Shown one piece after another: positions 32,938 through 42,385 of a DNA stretch of 44,414 nt. The position numbers and the translations under genes were made by a program. A model generated the notes under the pieces. The model did no database searches and was not told the DNA's origin. It saw nothing but the letters and a program-made list of their open reading frames with translations. The DNA is from Candidatus Rifleibacteriota bacterium (GTDB lineage: Bacteria > Riflebacteria > Ozemobacteria > Ozemobacterales > Ozemobacteraceae). Every line of letters begins with the position of its first letter. Within the stretch, counting starts at the first letter, position 1. The DNA lies in assembly GCA_022704885.1 (NCBI GenBank), contig JAKJFO010000010.1:3739-48152 (forward strand). Reading direction: 5' to 3'.

Positions 32938-33054
32938 TTCATGCTCCTGTCGATGCAATTCATTTATGATGATAATCAGAGCAGGGGCAGCTGGCAATGG
33001 CTGAAAATTTTCGCGAGGCTTTTTCATGACAGCGGAAAATGTTAAGCTTGCGCC

Positions 33055-34974
33055 ATGCAGTTGCTAAACACAAGACAGGCGGCCGGTCTACTCGAAGTTT
33101 CTGAAGCTACCGTCAGAAACTGGGTCAGGCATGGCTATATCGCGCCGGTCGCAGGCAGTGCCAGCCGATTTTCGGCAACCGGAGTCGAAATGCTCAAACA
33201 GCGCATCACCGTCGGCGACCTCGACCGGTTGCGGCGCCGCGCCAACAAAAAACGGTCCGGCAGCTCGTGCATTCCGGCAGAATATCTTGAAAACCCGTCA
33301 TTCAGCGGCGAAATCGCCAAGATACAAAAAATCGTTATTGAAGAAAAGATCGATATAAGCAATGCCATGTATGCATTGGCGCTTAAACAGCTGGTTCTGC
33401 GCGGAGAACTGGCCGACGCCGGCGCTCAGTCGTTCACAGCCGTCTGCTGCTGCGAAAGTCGCCGCAAGCCTCTGGCAGAAGAACTTGCCGCCTGGCGACA
33501 CGAACTTTCGTCATTTACGACTGCTGGGCAAAATGTCTGTTCAAGGCTGTTCGATACCCTTATCGATGCATCGCACGACGACACCCTCGGCATCATCTAT
33601 CAATCGCTCATGCAAACCGGTTGCAAGGCTCATAAAGGCTCGTTTTACACGCCGCCGGCTTTGATCGATGCTATTTTGAAGGAGTATGCCCGCCCGGACG
33701 GCGCTTTTCTCGACCCCTGCTGCGGCACCGGTCAGTTTCTGCTGCGCGCCGCGCGACATGGTTACGACCCGGGTCGGCTTTATGGCATAGACTCAGACCT
33801 GCTCGCTGTAAGAATCGCACGCATCAATCTGCTGCTGGCATTTCCTGACATCGACTTTTCGCCGCGCATTATTCATGCCGATACTCTGCTGCATGATATC
33901 AACGAAGAGTTTACATTGATCGCCAGCAACCCGCCCTGGGGCGCCAGTTTTACCAGCAACGACTTGAAACGGCTGCACCAGCGGTTTCCATCACTTAAGT
34001 CACGTGAATCCTTTTCGTTTTTTCTGGCGAGAAGCCTTGAACTGGCCGCACCCGGCGCGGTCATCTCATTCATTCTGCCTGAATCGTTTCTCAATATCAG
34101 AGCGCATTCTGACATTCGCCGCCATCTTCTCGCAAATGCGCAGATTCTAGCAATTCACTCACTCGATCGCCCGTTCAAATCGGTTTTTACACCGGTAATT
34201 CGCGTCGATCTGCGTCAGGCAGAACCCGATGCAAACAGATCTATCTGCCTGAAAAACTGCAACGGTCAGGAAAAGAAAGTAGCGCCAGCGAGATTTGCCG
34301 CCAGCAGAGACAGTATATTCACGATCGCAACCTCTGATGACGAATACCGCATTATCGATAAAATCTACGCCATGCCTCACCAGACACTGCTCGACCAGGC
34401 TGACTGGGCACTCGGCATAGTCACCGGCGATAATCGCCGGCATGTTGCCAATGTCGCCGGACCTGGTCTGGAACCCATCTATCGCGGCAACGATGTCATG
34501 CTATATCGGCTGCGACCGGCATCTTCGTATATCCGCTTTGATTCAGCGGTTTTTCAGCAGGTTGCGCCGCCCGCAAAGTATCGCGCCCCCGAAAAACTCA
34601 TCTACAGATTCATCACAAATCGGCTGAAATTCGCTTATGATGACCGGCAATCTCTGACGCTCAACAGCGCCAACCTATTGATTCCCAGACTCTCTGACTA
34701 TCCGGTAAAGGCTTTATTGTGCCTTCTCAATTCATCACTGCTGCAGTTTATTTTTGCCAGAAAATTCGATACCCACAAAGTGCTGCGCGGCAATCTCGAG
34801 CAGCTGCCACTGCCGCTTTTTTCGGAAGAAGTGCTGCGCCAGCTGGTTGCGCTTGCCGATCGCGCCATCAAAGGCGAGTCGGTCGCCCAGGCAATCGATG
34901 CGGTAATTTTCGATGCCCTGCAACTGACAAGATCAGAGATAGATTTGATTTTGTCGGGAATTGCATTAGAATAG
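33055..34974 (+). CDS. Adenine-specific DNA methyltransferase with N-terminal MerR-like helix-turn-helix
   Basis: This 639-residue protein starts with a DNA-binding motif (about residues 1-50, LNTRQAAGLLEVSEATVRNW, typical of MerR/excisionase HTH). A helical segment follows, then a class I N6-adenine methyltransferase domain: GSFYTPP (195-201), motif I FLDPCCGTGQFLL (218-230) and motif IV NPPW (292-295). The C-terminal part (about 430-639) has target-recognition-like features (TaqI-like/Eco57I-type: IYRGNDVMLYRLR, LNSSLLQFIFARKF, LRGNLEQLPLPLF). It methylates adenine in a specific site using S-adenosylmethionine. No endonuclease gene is adjacent and no nuclease motif is seen in the chain, so it seems an orphan methylase. 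The fused HTH is unusual. The start codon has no strong ribosome-binding site. Confidence 0.82.
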   Translation: MQLLNTRQAAGLLEVSEATVRNWVRHGYIAPVAGSASRFSATGVEMLKQRITVGDLDRLRRRANKKRSGSSCIPAEYLENPSFSGEIAKIQKIVIEEKIDISNAMYALALKQLVLRGELADAGAQSFTAVCCCESRRKPLAEELAAWRHELSSFTTAGQNVCSRLFDTLIDASHDDTLGIIYQSLMQTGCKAHKGSFYTPPALIDAILKEYARPDGAFLDPCCGTGQFLLRAARHGYDPGRLYGIDSDLLAVRIARINLLLAFPDIDFSPRIIHADTLLHDINEEFTLIASNPPWGASFTSNDLKRLHQRFPSLKSRESFSFFLARSLELAAPGAVISFILPESFLNIRAHSDIRRHLLANAQILAIHSLDRPFKSVFTPVIRVDLRQAEPDANRSICLKNCNGQEKKVAPARFAASRDSIFTIATSDDEYRIIDKIYAMPHQTLLDQADWALGIVTGDNRRHVANVAGPGLEPIYRGNDVMLYRLRPASSYIRFDSAVFQQVAPPAKYRAPEKLIYRFITNRLKFAYDDRQSLTLNSANLLIPRLSDYPVKALLCLLNSSLLQFIFARKFDTHKVLRGNLEQLPLPLFSEEVLRQLVALADRAIKGESVAQAIDAVIFDALQLTRSEIDLILSGIALE

Positions 34975-35001
34975 AAGTACTGCGCCTGCTTATGGTCAAC
35001 G

Positions 35002-35034
35002 TGTCATCGCGAGCGCAGCGAGGCAATCTTACAG
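35002..35034. repeat. Short palindromic intergenic repeat
   Basis: GTGTCATCGCGAGCGCAGCG (35001-35020) continues AGGCAATCTTACAG. The GTCATCGCGAGCG...GCGAGGCAATC type is a widely dispersed intergenic repeat in many bacteria. It differs from the GTCATCCTGCGCG elements near 1353. It lies in the 100-base gap between the methyltransferase and the TPR gene. Confidence 0.5.
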
Positions 35035-35074
35035 TTTGGCTGAATGCCAGGTTTTCAAAGCTAGGAGAAGGACA

Positions 35075-36472
35075 ATGGCACCGATTTTCAGAACCGGTTC
35101 GATAATATATAAATTACTGATTGCAGTAGCTTTTTGCGCAACACTGTTGCTGCCACAGCAACTGGAAGCGAGAGTTCTCGCCGGCAGCGTCACTGAGCGC
35201 AAGATCAACCGCAAGATCGCCAGCATGCTCAAGGCCGCCCGCAAAAATTACGACAACGGCAAGGTGCAGGTCGCGCTCGACAACTACTGGAAAATCCTCG
35301 AAATCGACCCGCAGGAAACCTTTGCTTATCTCGAACTCGGCGAAATTTACGTCGAACTGCGCATCTACGACCGCGCCATCGAGCTGCTCGAACCCGGGTT
35401 GACCATGGCACAGCGTGAAATGGACAAAGATACGATCTGCTATTACTTCTGCATTCTGACCACAGCACACCTCGCACTCAACCAGACCGGCCAGGCTAAC
35501 AAAACCCTGATCAAGGCCGCCGAAGCATCACCAAAGAACCCGATGCCGCGCAAGATTCTCGGCGATATTTATCTTGCCAACAACCGTATTGCCGACGCGA
35601 TCAAAGCCTATAAAAAGGCGCTCGAATTCGACCCCGATTACCAGCCAGCCCGCGAAAAACTTGGCGAAGTCGTTGCCAAATACGGCGAACGCCCGCAGGA
35701 AGCAACAGTAGACCGACGCGAACTTGCCAAAAAAGCTGAACCGCTGCCACCGCAGAAAACTCAGGCCGCCACACCGGCAGCAACCACAGTTACGCCAGCA
35801 CCTCGCCCGCAGCCGGCAGCAACAATTGTGGTGGCGCCGACGCCTGCTCCGGTCGAAGCTTCCGCCACTGCTCCTGGCGACGATGAAGAAGCTGATGAAG
35901 AAGAAAGCGAAACTGAAATAGCAGAAGGCGAAGCAGACAGTGAAGAATTCGAAGAAGTCTCGAGTTCTGACGAAAGTGGCGCCATTCCTGATAATATGAC
36001 ACCATTGCCATTACCAGCCCAGACCACTAAGACCCCGGAAACTGCTCAGCCGACCGCTCCGCGTCCGACTCCGACCGCTCAACCTGCGCCGGCGGCTACG
36101 GCTACCCCGGCGCAGACACCAGCGCCAGAGCCTGCAACCGTCTCGGCCGCAACAGAGACGCAGTCTGCCACTGCTGCCCCGACAGCCAGCGTTTCAGAAA
36201 TAAACGACCAGCTCGACAAACTGCTGGCCGGTTCACTCGAAGAAAAAAAGGCAGCGACCAGTTTCTTTTTAAAACTTGAAGACAAGGGCCTGACCGAAGT
36301 CGAAGAACTCCTCTACGATCCTGATCCTGAAGCCCGCATCATTGGCATCAGAACGGTCGTCGAGTTCAAGGCATACAAACAGCGGGTTAAAACCATGCTC
36401 GAAGATGCCATGGAAGATCCCGACCCGACAGTCGTCGAAGAAATCGAAAAAGCGCTCGGCGAGCTGCAATAA
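35075..36472 (+). CDS. TPR protein with disordered linker and HEAT-like C-terminus
   Basis: This 465-residue exported protein has a signal peptide or anchor (IIYKLLIAVAFCATLLLPQQ), four TPR-like units (about residues 45-200: ALDNYWKILEIDPQETFAYL, ...DAIKAYKKALEFDPDYQPAR), and a long low-complexity region (about 215-375) rich in Pro, Ala, Thr and, in the middle, Glu/Asp (DDEEADEEESETEIAEGEAD). The C-terminal HEAT-repeat-like helices are LEDKGLTEVEELLYDPDPEA and MLEDAMEDPDPTVVEEIEKA. The ATG at 35075 has AGGAG ten bases upstream. It is a probable scaffold in the periplasm. No pathway is indicated. Confidence 0.75.
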   Translation: MAPIFRTGSIIYKLLIAVAFCATLLLPQQLEARVLAGSVTERKINRKIASMLKAARKNYDNGKVQVALDNYWKILEIDPQETFAYLELGEIYVELRIYDRAIELLEPGLTMAQREMDKDTICYYFCILTTAHLALNQTGQANKTLIKAAEASPKNPMPRKILGDIYLANNRIADAIKAYKKALEFDPDYQPAREKLGEVVAKYGERPQEATVDRRELAKKAEPLPPQKTQAATPAATTVTPAPRPQPAATIVVAPTPAPVEASATAPGDDEEADEEESETEIAEGEADSEEFEEVSSSDESGAIPDNMTPLPLPAQTTKTPETAQPTAPRPTPTAQPAPAATATPAQTPAPEPATVSAATETQSATAAPTASVSEINDQLDKLLAGSLEEKKAATSFFLKLEDKGLTEVEELLYDPDPEARIIGIRTVVEFKAYKQRVKTMLEDAMEDPDPTVVEEIEKALGELQ

Positions 36473-36478
36473 GCACTC

Positions 36479-37909
36479 TTAATACTCAACCACCAGGGCG
36501 GCCAGCCAGGCCGTTTTAACTTCGGAAGCAATCTGCTCGGCATTTTCAATCATTTCACGACTTATCTGTACAGTCATCTCATCAATAACAGCAATCGGGC
36601 TGACGATCGCCGATTCCAGCTCCCAGTCTCCTGGAAAAATAAGTCCTTCCGGGCAGCGATATTCTGTCAAAGATTTGCCATGCCATTTCAAAGCGCGATC
36701 CATAAACGCTATGCGGCCACTATACAGGCTGCCGCCGGTTTCGACCAGACTGAGAACATGAGTATTATGCAGGCCGGTATAGAGATAACAGCGCGCGCTG
36801 GGTGGCGCATAAGGTGGGCGCTCGGTCGGCGACGGCACTTCTTCGAGATATTGCGCCAGCAGACGCGGAGCGAGAAATTGCTCGAAACTCTGCTGACCGG
36901 CAGCGTCTTCGATCATGAGTCGACCACCCAGAATGTTGGCATGCGTATAAGCCGGCTTAAAAATGGCGCGCAGTGAGTGATCGCCAACATAAAGAGTACC
37001 CGAAAGAGAACGTTCGCTGCTGACCGGCGATTCTGGAGAATTATAGAGAGCGACACCTTTCATACTGATATTGAGCACAGTCAGCCGCTGTCCGGCTGGA
37101 TTATCGACAACGAAGGCCACTACACCATCTTTAACTATGTAGCGATGAAACAGACGCTTTTCTTCATTGGCAATTTCCTGCAAAATGTTCTCACGTGCCT
37201 CTTCTGGCAGAGTCGAACACTCCAGCACGGTGCGACCCAGTTTCAAGGCGCGATATGGCGGAATCCGGAAAAACACCACTGAGTCCGGCGATATACGCCC
37301 GAAATTGCTGCGTCCTTCGGCCTTGACCTTACCAGTTCGCAGTCCTTCGCCCGCTTTATCCCATGTCATACAGTAGTCAAAAAAGTAAAATTCCTGCTTA
37401 ATGCTCTCGCCATCGACAGTCTGCCATAAGAAGACCTGCGCACCATTCTCGCCCTGAAACCAGCGCATTTTCAGTTCGGGACTGTCGTTTTTAAGTTTGG
37501 CAGCATTGATTTCGCGCAGAGAGCAGCCAATGATACGCGGCTTGATAAAATCACTTACCACTGCCGACTGTGCCGGTGTCATATCGGCAAAAGCACAGCC
37601 CACGAGCGTGTCAAACAGATTTTTGACGACGACCCGGCAGGTCAGCTGAACGCCTTGCATTCGCAGCTGACAATCATAGACGACACCCTTTTCGACAGCC
37701 GCCAGCCCGGGCCAGCCCGCAAAATCTACGCGAAAACCGCCATAGCTCAGATTGCTTACCGGAAAAGGGCCGCCACCAAAAAAGGAGACTTCACAATCTT
37801 CAAGCTGCAGTCGCTGAAATCGCCGACGTTCGGCCGCGGTTGTCGCGACCTCCTCTTTTTTGGCAGAAGTTCCTGACAGCCATTTGACAAGCTTTCCGAT
37901 ATCAAGCAT
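36479..37909 (-). CDS. Protein with two PilZ domains (probable c-di-GMP effector)
   Basis: This 476-residue soluble protein has a first PilZ motif at residues 28-33 (RRRFQR) with NLSYGG at 53-58, and a second, weaker one at 251-257 (KRLFHRY) with NISMKG at 280-285. These fit the c-di-GMP signature RxxxR...[D/N]xSxxG. The segment between them and the C-terminal 150 residues match nothing I recognise. PilZ proteins often control pilus or motility machines, and the window holds a pilus system, so a link to the pilus is plausible though the gene is 11 kb from it. The gene is monocistronic. Confidence 0.75.
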   Translation of the reverse strand: MLDIGKLVKWLSGTSAKKEEVATTAAERRRFQRLQLEDCEVSFFGGGPFPVSNLSYGGFRVDFAGWPGLAAVEKGVVYDCQLRMQGVQLTCRVVVKNLFDTLVGCAFADMTPAQSAVVSDFIKPRIIGCSLREINAAKLKNDSPELKMRWFQGENGAQVFLWQTVDGESIKQEFYFFDYCMTWDKAGEGLRTGKVKAEGRSNFGRISPDSVVFFRIPPYRALKLGRTVLECSTLPEEARENILQEIANEEKRLFHRYIVKDGVVAFVVDNPAGQRLTVLNISMKGVALYNSPESPVSSERSLSGTLYVGDHSLRAIFKPAYTHANILGGRLMIEDAAGQQSFEQFLAPRLLAQYLEEVPSPTERPPYAPPSARCYLYTGLHNTHVLSLVETGGSLYSGRIAFMDRALKWHGKSLTEYRCPEGLIFPGDWELESAIVSPIAVIDEMTVQISREMIENAEQIASEVKTAWLAALVVEY

Positions 37910-37989
37910 AGGTCTGCCTCATCCAGTAATGTTTTTCTGATTATATAGCCCACGGCCGGCTTTAACCAAACAAAATATGTGTTACAGCA

Positions 37990-38026
37990 GAACAGGCTGC
38001 CACGCTATTTGCGTAACAGCCTGTTC
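37990..38026 (-). terminator. Hairpin after the 904-residue protein gene
   Basis: GAACAGGCTG (37990-37999) pairs with CAGCCTGTTC (38017-38026), and an inner ACGC/GCGT pair (38002-38005 with 38011-38014) lengthens the structure. It lies 23 bases beyond the stop of the minus-strand gene. There is no clean T-run. Confidence 0.6.
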
Positions 38027-38048
38027 AGAAGGTCAGAGATTCTGTTCG

Positions 38049-40763
38049 TCAGTCACCTGCCGGCACTACAGCCGAAACAGCGAAGTCGAGATCCAGCGCC
38101 ACCGGTTCTTCGGCGGTAAAGGTGTCAGAGAATACGCCATCATAGAGTGTGCTGTCGGTGAGAGCCATGTAGAGACCGGTTTCATTCTTGATTTTGGCAA
38201 AGCTGTCTACCAGCTTCTTGTAAGCCTCGAGTTCTTTGTTGAGATCGTCGAGCAGTTTCTTCGGGTGATAGCCGTCTTTGCTGAACAACAGGAAAACCCG
38301 GCGCGAATCTGAGTTAGATTTGTCGGCAACTTCGGTAAAGTCTTCGACTTCGCGCATATAGAGATTGGTGTGCTTTTCGAGCTCTTCGTAGGCCGGGTAG
38401 ATATCGGCAAGCCAGTCCCAGAAGGTTTTACCCTTGACGTTCAGGAAAGTGCCCTCTTTGAGGTATTTAGCAATGTCGTAATTCGTGAATTCACTGCTGA
38501 AATCCTGCAGAACCAGTCGCTTTTCTTCCCCCAGTTCTTTCATCATGACTGCCATGTCGAGGTTCTTCTTGATGGTGGCAACCATCAGAACGGTATCGGC
38601 GGCTTTCTGAGCGATTGACAGCGGATCATAGATCAACGCCTGTTCGATATCACCCTGATAAACCTTGATGATGTTCTTCGGAGTGGCTTTTCCGTTACTC
38701 TTGTTCCAGCGCCAGCCAAAGCCTTTTTTGAGCTTGCTTTCAAGTTCACCATGCTCACGATCAGGATCGATATTATAGCACTCTACCAGCTTTTCAAGAG
38801 CCTCACGGGTGTTTTTATAGTATTTCAGGTGCTCCTTGCGGATAAAGTCGACCATTTTGTCGCCATCTTTGATGCCCTGCTTGACCTGTTCGCGGGCAGC
38901 TTTGATCTGTTCCTTGAAATACATCATTTCTTTGACACCAACCTGGAAAGCATCGCCGTTGAATGCCTGAATCAGCAGATCTTCATTCCAGGCAGCAGTG
39001 TCGATGCCAACCAGCGGAATATAGTTGAACGGTGACTGTTCCATGCGCAGACCGACAACATCAAAGATGCCACCGCGATAATTGTTGGCGGTGATCCAGT
39101 TCTGGTATTTCTTGATCAGCACGTAATCCGGGTTGAAGAACACCTTGAGAATGTTGTATTCTTCGATGGTTTTCTTGTAATCGCGCGACTGAATCTTGTC
39201 GCCAGCCCAGCTTACATAGGTCATCGGGTTGATGGCATGGCCAACCTTGCCCCAGAAGCCACGTTTGGCAGCCTTTTCCTTTTCGGCTTCAGTCGGCTTC
39301 CACGACATGTAGTCGGCTTTCATTTCCCAGAGTTCCTGCAGGCGTTCCATGCCGAAATCCGGCAGCGAGAAGCCTTTACGGCTGTAATAGCTGACGAGCA
39401 CGCCCTGTTTTTCGAGTTCTTCATAAACACGCAGGTTCTTTTCGTGTATCTTCTGCTGCTCTTCGTCTTCAGGAGCCTGGCTCCTGACGAAATCGCCGTA
39501 GTTGGCTTCGGTTACCAGCAGTGCGACCGCTTTTTCGTTGGGGTCGAGCTGAGCCCGGTTATCGTAGAAAGACCTGAATTCAGGATCGTTCTCGTAGAGA
39601 TACCAGTATGAGCCTTTGTAGGCTGATTTCCAGCGTTTATTGTAATCACCGAGCACGTTGCCGATAATGGTGAGCGCAGTCCAGATAAGGGCAAGAGCGC
39701 CGATTACCTGACCGACGATTGGAATACAGAACATTGCAACCAGTGCCGCTGAGCCGAGTGCGAGACCGACATAGTTCTTGACCAGCGAGTAAGATCCGTA
39801 GCGGCCACCCTTGCGGTCTTCTGAAGTGACGATACCATAGGTGTCGAGCGCGATGCCGAGCACGCACAGACCGATACCGACGGTATGGCCCCAGCCCTTG
39901 GCGTCGCCGATTACAGCAGCACCCTTGTTGGTATTGATACCGGCTTTTTTGGCAACTGCTTTGTAGGTCTCCTGATTTTCGAGGCCGGTTTTGCGGGCTA
40001 CCCAGCGCCAGTATGAATAAAAGCCTTCGCCGGGGCCGGCTTTATAGCCGCACGGAGGAGCACAATGGCTCAAAAAGGTCGACACATTCTTGGCACTGAA
40101 GGTTTTCTGCACATTCGAGGCCATCTTGCCCATGCGCTGAAAACCGTTCATCAGGTTGGCTTTGCGCTGAATGAAGCCGACGCCCTTCTGATAGAGACGG
40201 GAATTGGCGATCTGACTGCCGGTCCATCTGCCGATGGTCGAGACCTTGTTGGCAGCCCAGGCAGCGCCGCGGGTCAGGCCGGTTTTGGTGGCCGCATCGC
40301 CGGCCAGTTTGATACCGGTTACAACCGGACCCGAATTAGCGATGAATGAAAATGCCAGCGCGGCTTTGCTCGAAGCCATGGCAACCGCCTTGAAATAATA
40401 AGGCGTGTTGGTGAAGTGAGGCGACATGTCGCTGAGCGTGCTGTAAAAGCTGAAAACGTCGGAACAGCCGTCGTCCATCATCGCATAGGCGCCTGAGATG
40501 GTCATCATCCATTCGCCCCAGGCATAAGCTTCGGCATCTTCCTTGGGGTTACCATCTTTCGATCGCCCCTGCAGAGCAAGGACATACTCAAGGTAATCAG
40601 CCGGAGCCTCTATTTCGTTGAGGTCGACGATACCGTCGATCCCTTCGGTGTCGAGGATTGGCTGCGGCAAATCATCATTGGCATAAGCGACCGCCAACGG
40701 CTGAACCGCGAACCAGACACAGAACAGAACGACAAACCACCTGTACCGCGCTTTTATCTTCAT
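38049..40763 (-). CDS. Large secreted protein of unknown function with central hydrophobic glycine-rich segments
   Basis: This 904-residue protein has a Sec signal peptide (WFVVLFCVWFAVQPLAVAYA). The N-terminal 130 residues are acidic and aromatic. Residues about 135-380 contain small-residue hydrophobic stretches (HTVGIGLCVLGIALDTYGIV; VGLALGSAALVAMFCIPIVG, then QVIGALALIWTALTIIGNVL) of the kind seen in pore-forming or translocation segments of bacterial toxins. The C-terminal 500 residues are helical, rich in Lys, Glu, Tyr and Trp, and without recognisable domains. A GGAGGAG site precedes the ATG. It is monocistronic. No family is recognised; a toxin-like or adhesin role is only a guess from layout. 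Confidence 0.7.
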   Translation of the reverse strand: MKIKARYRWFVVLFCVWFAVQPLAVAYANDDLPQPILDTEGIDGIVDLNEIEAPADYLEYVLALQGRSKDGNPKEDAEAYAWGEWMMTISGAYAMMDDGCSDVFSFYSTLSDMSPHFTNTPYYFKAVAMASSKAALAFSFIANSGPVVTGIKLAGDAATKTGLTRGAAWAANKVSTIGRWTGSQIANSRLYQKGVGFIQRKANLMNGFQRMGKMASNVQKTFSAKNVSTFLSHCAPPCGYKAGPGEGFYSYWRWVARKTGLENQETYKAVAKKAGINTNKGAAVIGDAKGWGHTVGIGLCVLGIALDTYGIVTSEDRKGGRYGSYSLVKNYVGLALGSAALVAMFCIPIVGQVIGALALIWTALTIIGNVLGDYNKRWKSAYKGSYWYLYENDPEFRSFYDNRAQLDPNEKAVALLVTEANYGDFVRSQAPEDEEQQKIHEKNLRVYEELEKQGVLVSYYSRKGFSLPDFGMERLQELWEMKADYMSWKPTEAEKEKAAKRGFWGKVGHAINPMTYVSWAGDKIQSRDYKKTIEEYNILKVFFNPDYVLIKKYQNWITANNYRGGIFDVVGLRMEQSPFNYIPLVGIDTAAWNEDLLIQAFNGDAFQVGVKEMMYFKEQIKAAREQVKQGIKDGDKMVDFIRKEHLKYYKNTREALEKLVECYNIDPDREHGELESKLKKGFGWRWNKSNGKATPKNIIKVYQGDIEQALIYDPLSIAQKAADTVLMVATIKKNLDMAVMMKELGEEKRLVLQDFSSEFTNYDIAKYLKEGTFLNVKGKTFWDWLADIYPAYEELEKHTNLYMREVEDFTEVADKSNSDSRRVFLLFSKDGYHPKKLLDDLNKELEAYKKLVDSFAKIKNETGLYMALTDSTLYDGVFSDTFTAEEPVALDLDFAVSAVVPAGD

Positions 40764-40841
40764 GATCTCCTCCTTATGAAGAGCAGCAATTACACAAAAT
40801 GTACCGCTGACAACAACAGTATTTTAATGATAACAGAGAAT

Positions 40842-40899
40842 GCCTCTGAACGGAAGAGGCCGACGAACCGGTCTGGAAAACGATCAGCGCAACCAGACC
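40842..40899 (-). other. Tandem hairpins in the leader of the 904-residue protein gene
   Basis: On the minus strand, GGTCTGG...CCAGACC (40899-40893 with 40876-40870) is followed by GCCTCT...AGAGGC (40860-40855 with 40847-40842). Both lie between the symporter stop and the secreted-protein start. They could end the symporter transcript or be part of the leader RNA. No conserved riboswitch motif is recognised. Confidence 0.4.
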
Positions 40900-40949
40900 A
40901 CGCAGAATTTTTCCACGCAGAAAAGAATACTGATCTTTTTGCAAAAAGT

Positions 40950-42257
40950 TTACGCTTCCTGCGAAATCATGCCTTCCTGGCAGGCGACGATATATGTACA
41001 GGTGAGGTCACCGGTGACGTTGTTCATGGTCTCGAACATGTCGAGAATCGGGTTGATGCCGAGCGCGAAGGCGACGATCTGCGAGATCTGCATTTCGTTG
41101 AGACCCATGTTGCTGAGAATGATGAAAAGCAGCATCAGCGAGCCGCCGGGAATGCCACCAGCACCAATGGCCGCCAGAACTGTGGTGATGACCAGCACAA
41201 AAAGCGCCGAAAAGCCAAGGTCGACGCCAAATATGTTAGCAGCAAGAATCGCAAACATCGGCAGATGTATGCAGACGCCATCCATGTTAACGGTTGCGCC
41301 AAGCGGCAGCGCGAAATCAGCGAGTTCGCGGCGGATCTTGAGGTCGTCGATCGCGGTTTTGAGAGTTATCGGCAGCGTCGCGCCGGATGAGCGGGTAACA
41401 AAAGCGGTGATCATCGCTTCCTGGGCAAATTTAAAGAACTTCAGCGGGCTGCTGCGCGCCAGAAATAAGATCATGCCCGAATAGACAACGCCGATCATCA
41501 GGCCGATTCCGATAATGATACCAATGGCGATATTGAAATAGGGGCCGGCGAGAGCCGGGCCGTGCTGAGTGAAGTTGACTATGGTCAGCGCAAGAATGCC
41601 GACCGGAGCATAGTCCATGATCCAGCCGACCATAACGAAAAGAATACGGTTGAAATTTGTGGAAAGTTCGAGCAGACGCTCTAACGGTGCCGAATCCTTA
41701 TCTGAGCTGTCGTCGAGAATCACGCGCAATGCCAGCCCAGCCAGTATTGCAAACACGATCACCGCCAGAAAGTTGCCGTCGGCCAGCGCCTTGAAAGGAT
41801 TCTCGAACATGCTCATGAAAACTGCAGTAAGAGATGCCGCCCCGCTGTTGGCCGCGGCTGATGCGCCTGCTGTCGCAGCGTCGGCGCTGTCGAGAGTCAT
41901 GCCTTCTTTGCCGGGATTGATTACCAGCGCGAAGATCGTTCCGATAACCGCTGCCAGCAAAGAGGTAATCAGGTAAAGAACGATGACGCGCACCCCGATG
42001 CGGCCAAATTTTTTGAGTGGCAGACTGGCCGCACCCTGAAACAGCGAAAAGAAAATCAGCGGCACGACGATCATTTTGAGCATCTTTACGAGAACCATGC
42101 CAAGAGGTGACAGCCAGGTGTCGAGCGGCCCCTTGAGCGCCACGCCATGCTGCACTTCGGCATACCAGCAGACAATACCGATAACCGCACCAATAATAAA
42201 CGCGCCCAACATTCGATAAAGAATCGGAATCGCCCGATATCGCGATATCATACCCAT
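40950..42257 (-). CDS. Dicarboxylate/amino acid:cation symporter (DAACS family)
   Basis: This 435-residue inner-membrane protein has the hallmarks of GltP/DctA-type secondary transporters: LKMIVVPLIFFSLFQGAASL early, the serine-rich hairpin TRSSGATLPITL, NMDGVCIHLPMFAIL in helix 7, and AAIGAGGIPGGSLMLLFII in hairpin 2. It takes up glutamate, aspartate or C4-dicarboxylates with Na+ or H+. Length and motifs are complete. A GGGGTG site precedes the ATG. An insert near residues 125-145 (Ala/Gly/Ser-rich) is longer than in E. coli GltP. Substrate and coupling ion cannot be assigned. Confidence 0.9.
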   Translation of the reverse strand: MGMISRYRAIPILYRMLGAFIIGAVIGIVCWYAEVQHGVALKGPLDTWLSPLGMVLVKMLKMIVVPLIFFSLFQGAASLPLKKFGRIGVRVIVLYLITSLLAAVIGTIFALVINPGKEGMTLDSADAATAGASAAANSGAASLTAVFMSMFENPFKALADGNFLAVIVFAILAGLALRVILDDSSDKDSAPLERLLELSTNFNRILFVMVGWIMDYAPVGILALTIVNFTQHGPALAGPYFNIAIGIIIGIGLMIGVVYSGMILFLARSSPLKFFKFAQEAMITAFVTRSSGATLPITLKTAIDDLKIRRELADFALPLGATVNMDGVCIHLPMFAILAANIFGVDLGFSALFVLVITTVLAAIGAGGIPGGSLMLLFIILSNMGLNEMQISQIVAFALGINPILDMFETMNNVTGDLTCTYIVACQEGMISQEA

Positions 42258-42320
42258 CTGATCACCCCTGCAGCAGAATAGTCTGCCCCAAGCTTAAAGC
42301 AATTACGTCCTTCCCCGCAA

Positions 42321-42356
42321 CAAAAAACAAAAACCGATGCAGCATTTGCATCGGTT
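42321..42356 (-). terminator. Rho-independent terminator of the lipoprotein gene
   Basis: On the minus strand AACCGATGCA pairs with TGCATCGGTT (42332-42341 with 42347-42356) around a 5-base loop, followed by a T-rich tract (42333-42321). It lies 29 bases after the lipoprotein stop. Confidence 0.85.
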
Positions 42357-42385
42357 CTGCTAAATCTGATACGAGATCGTGATGA

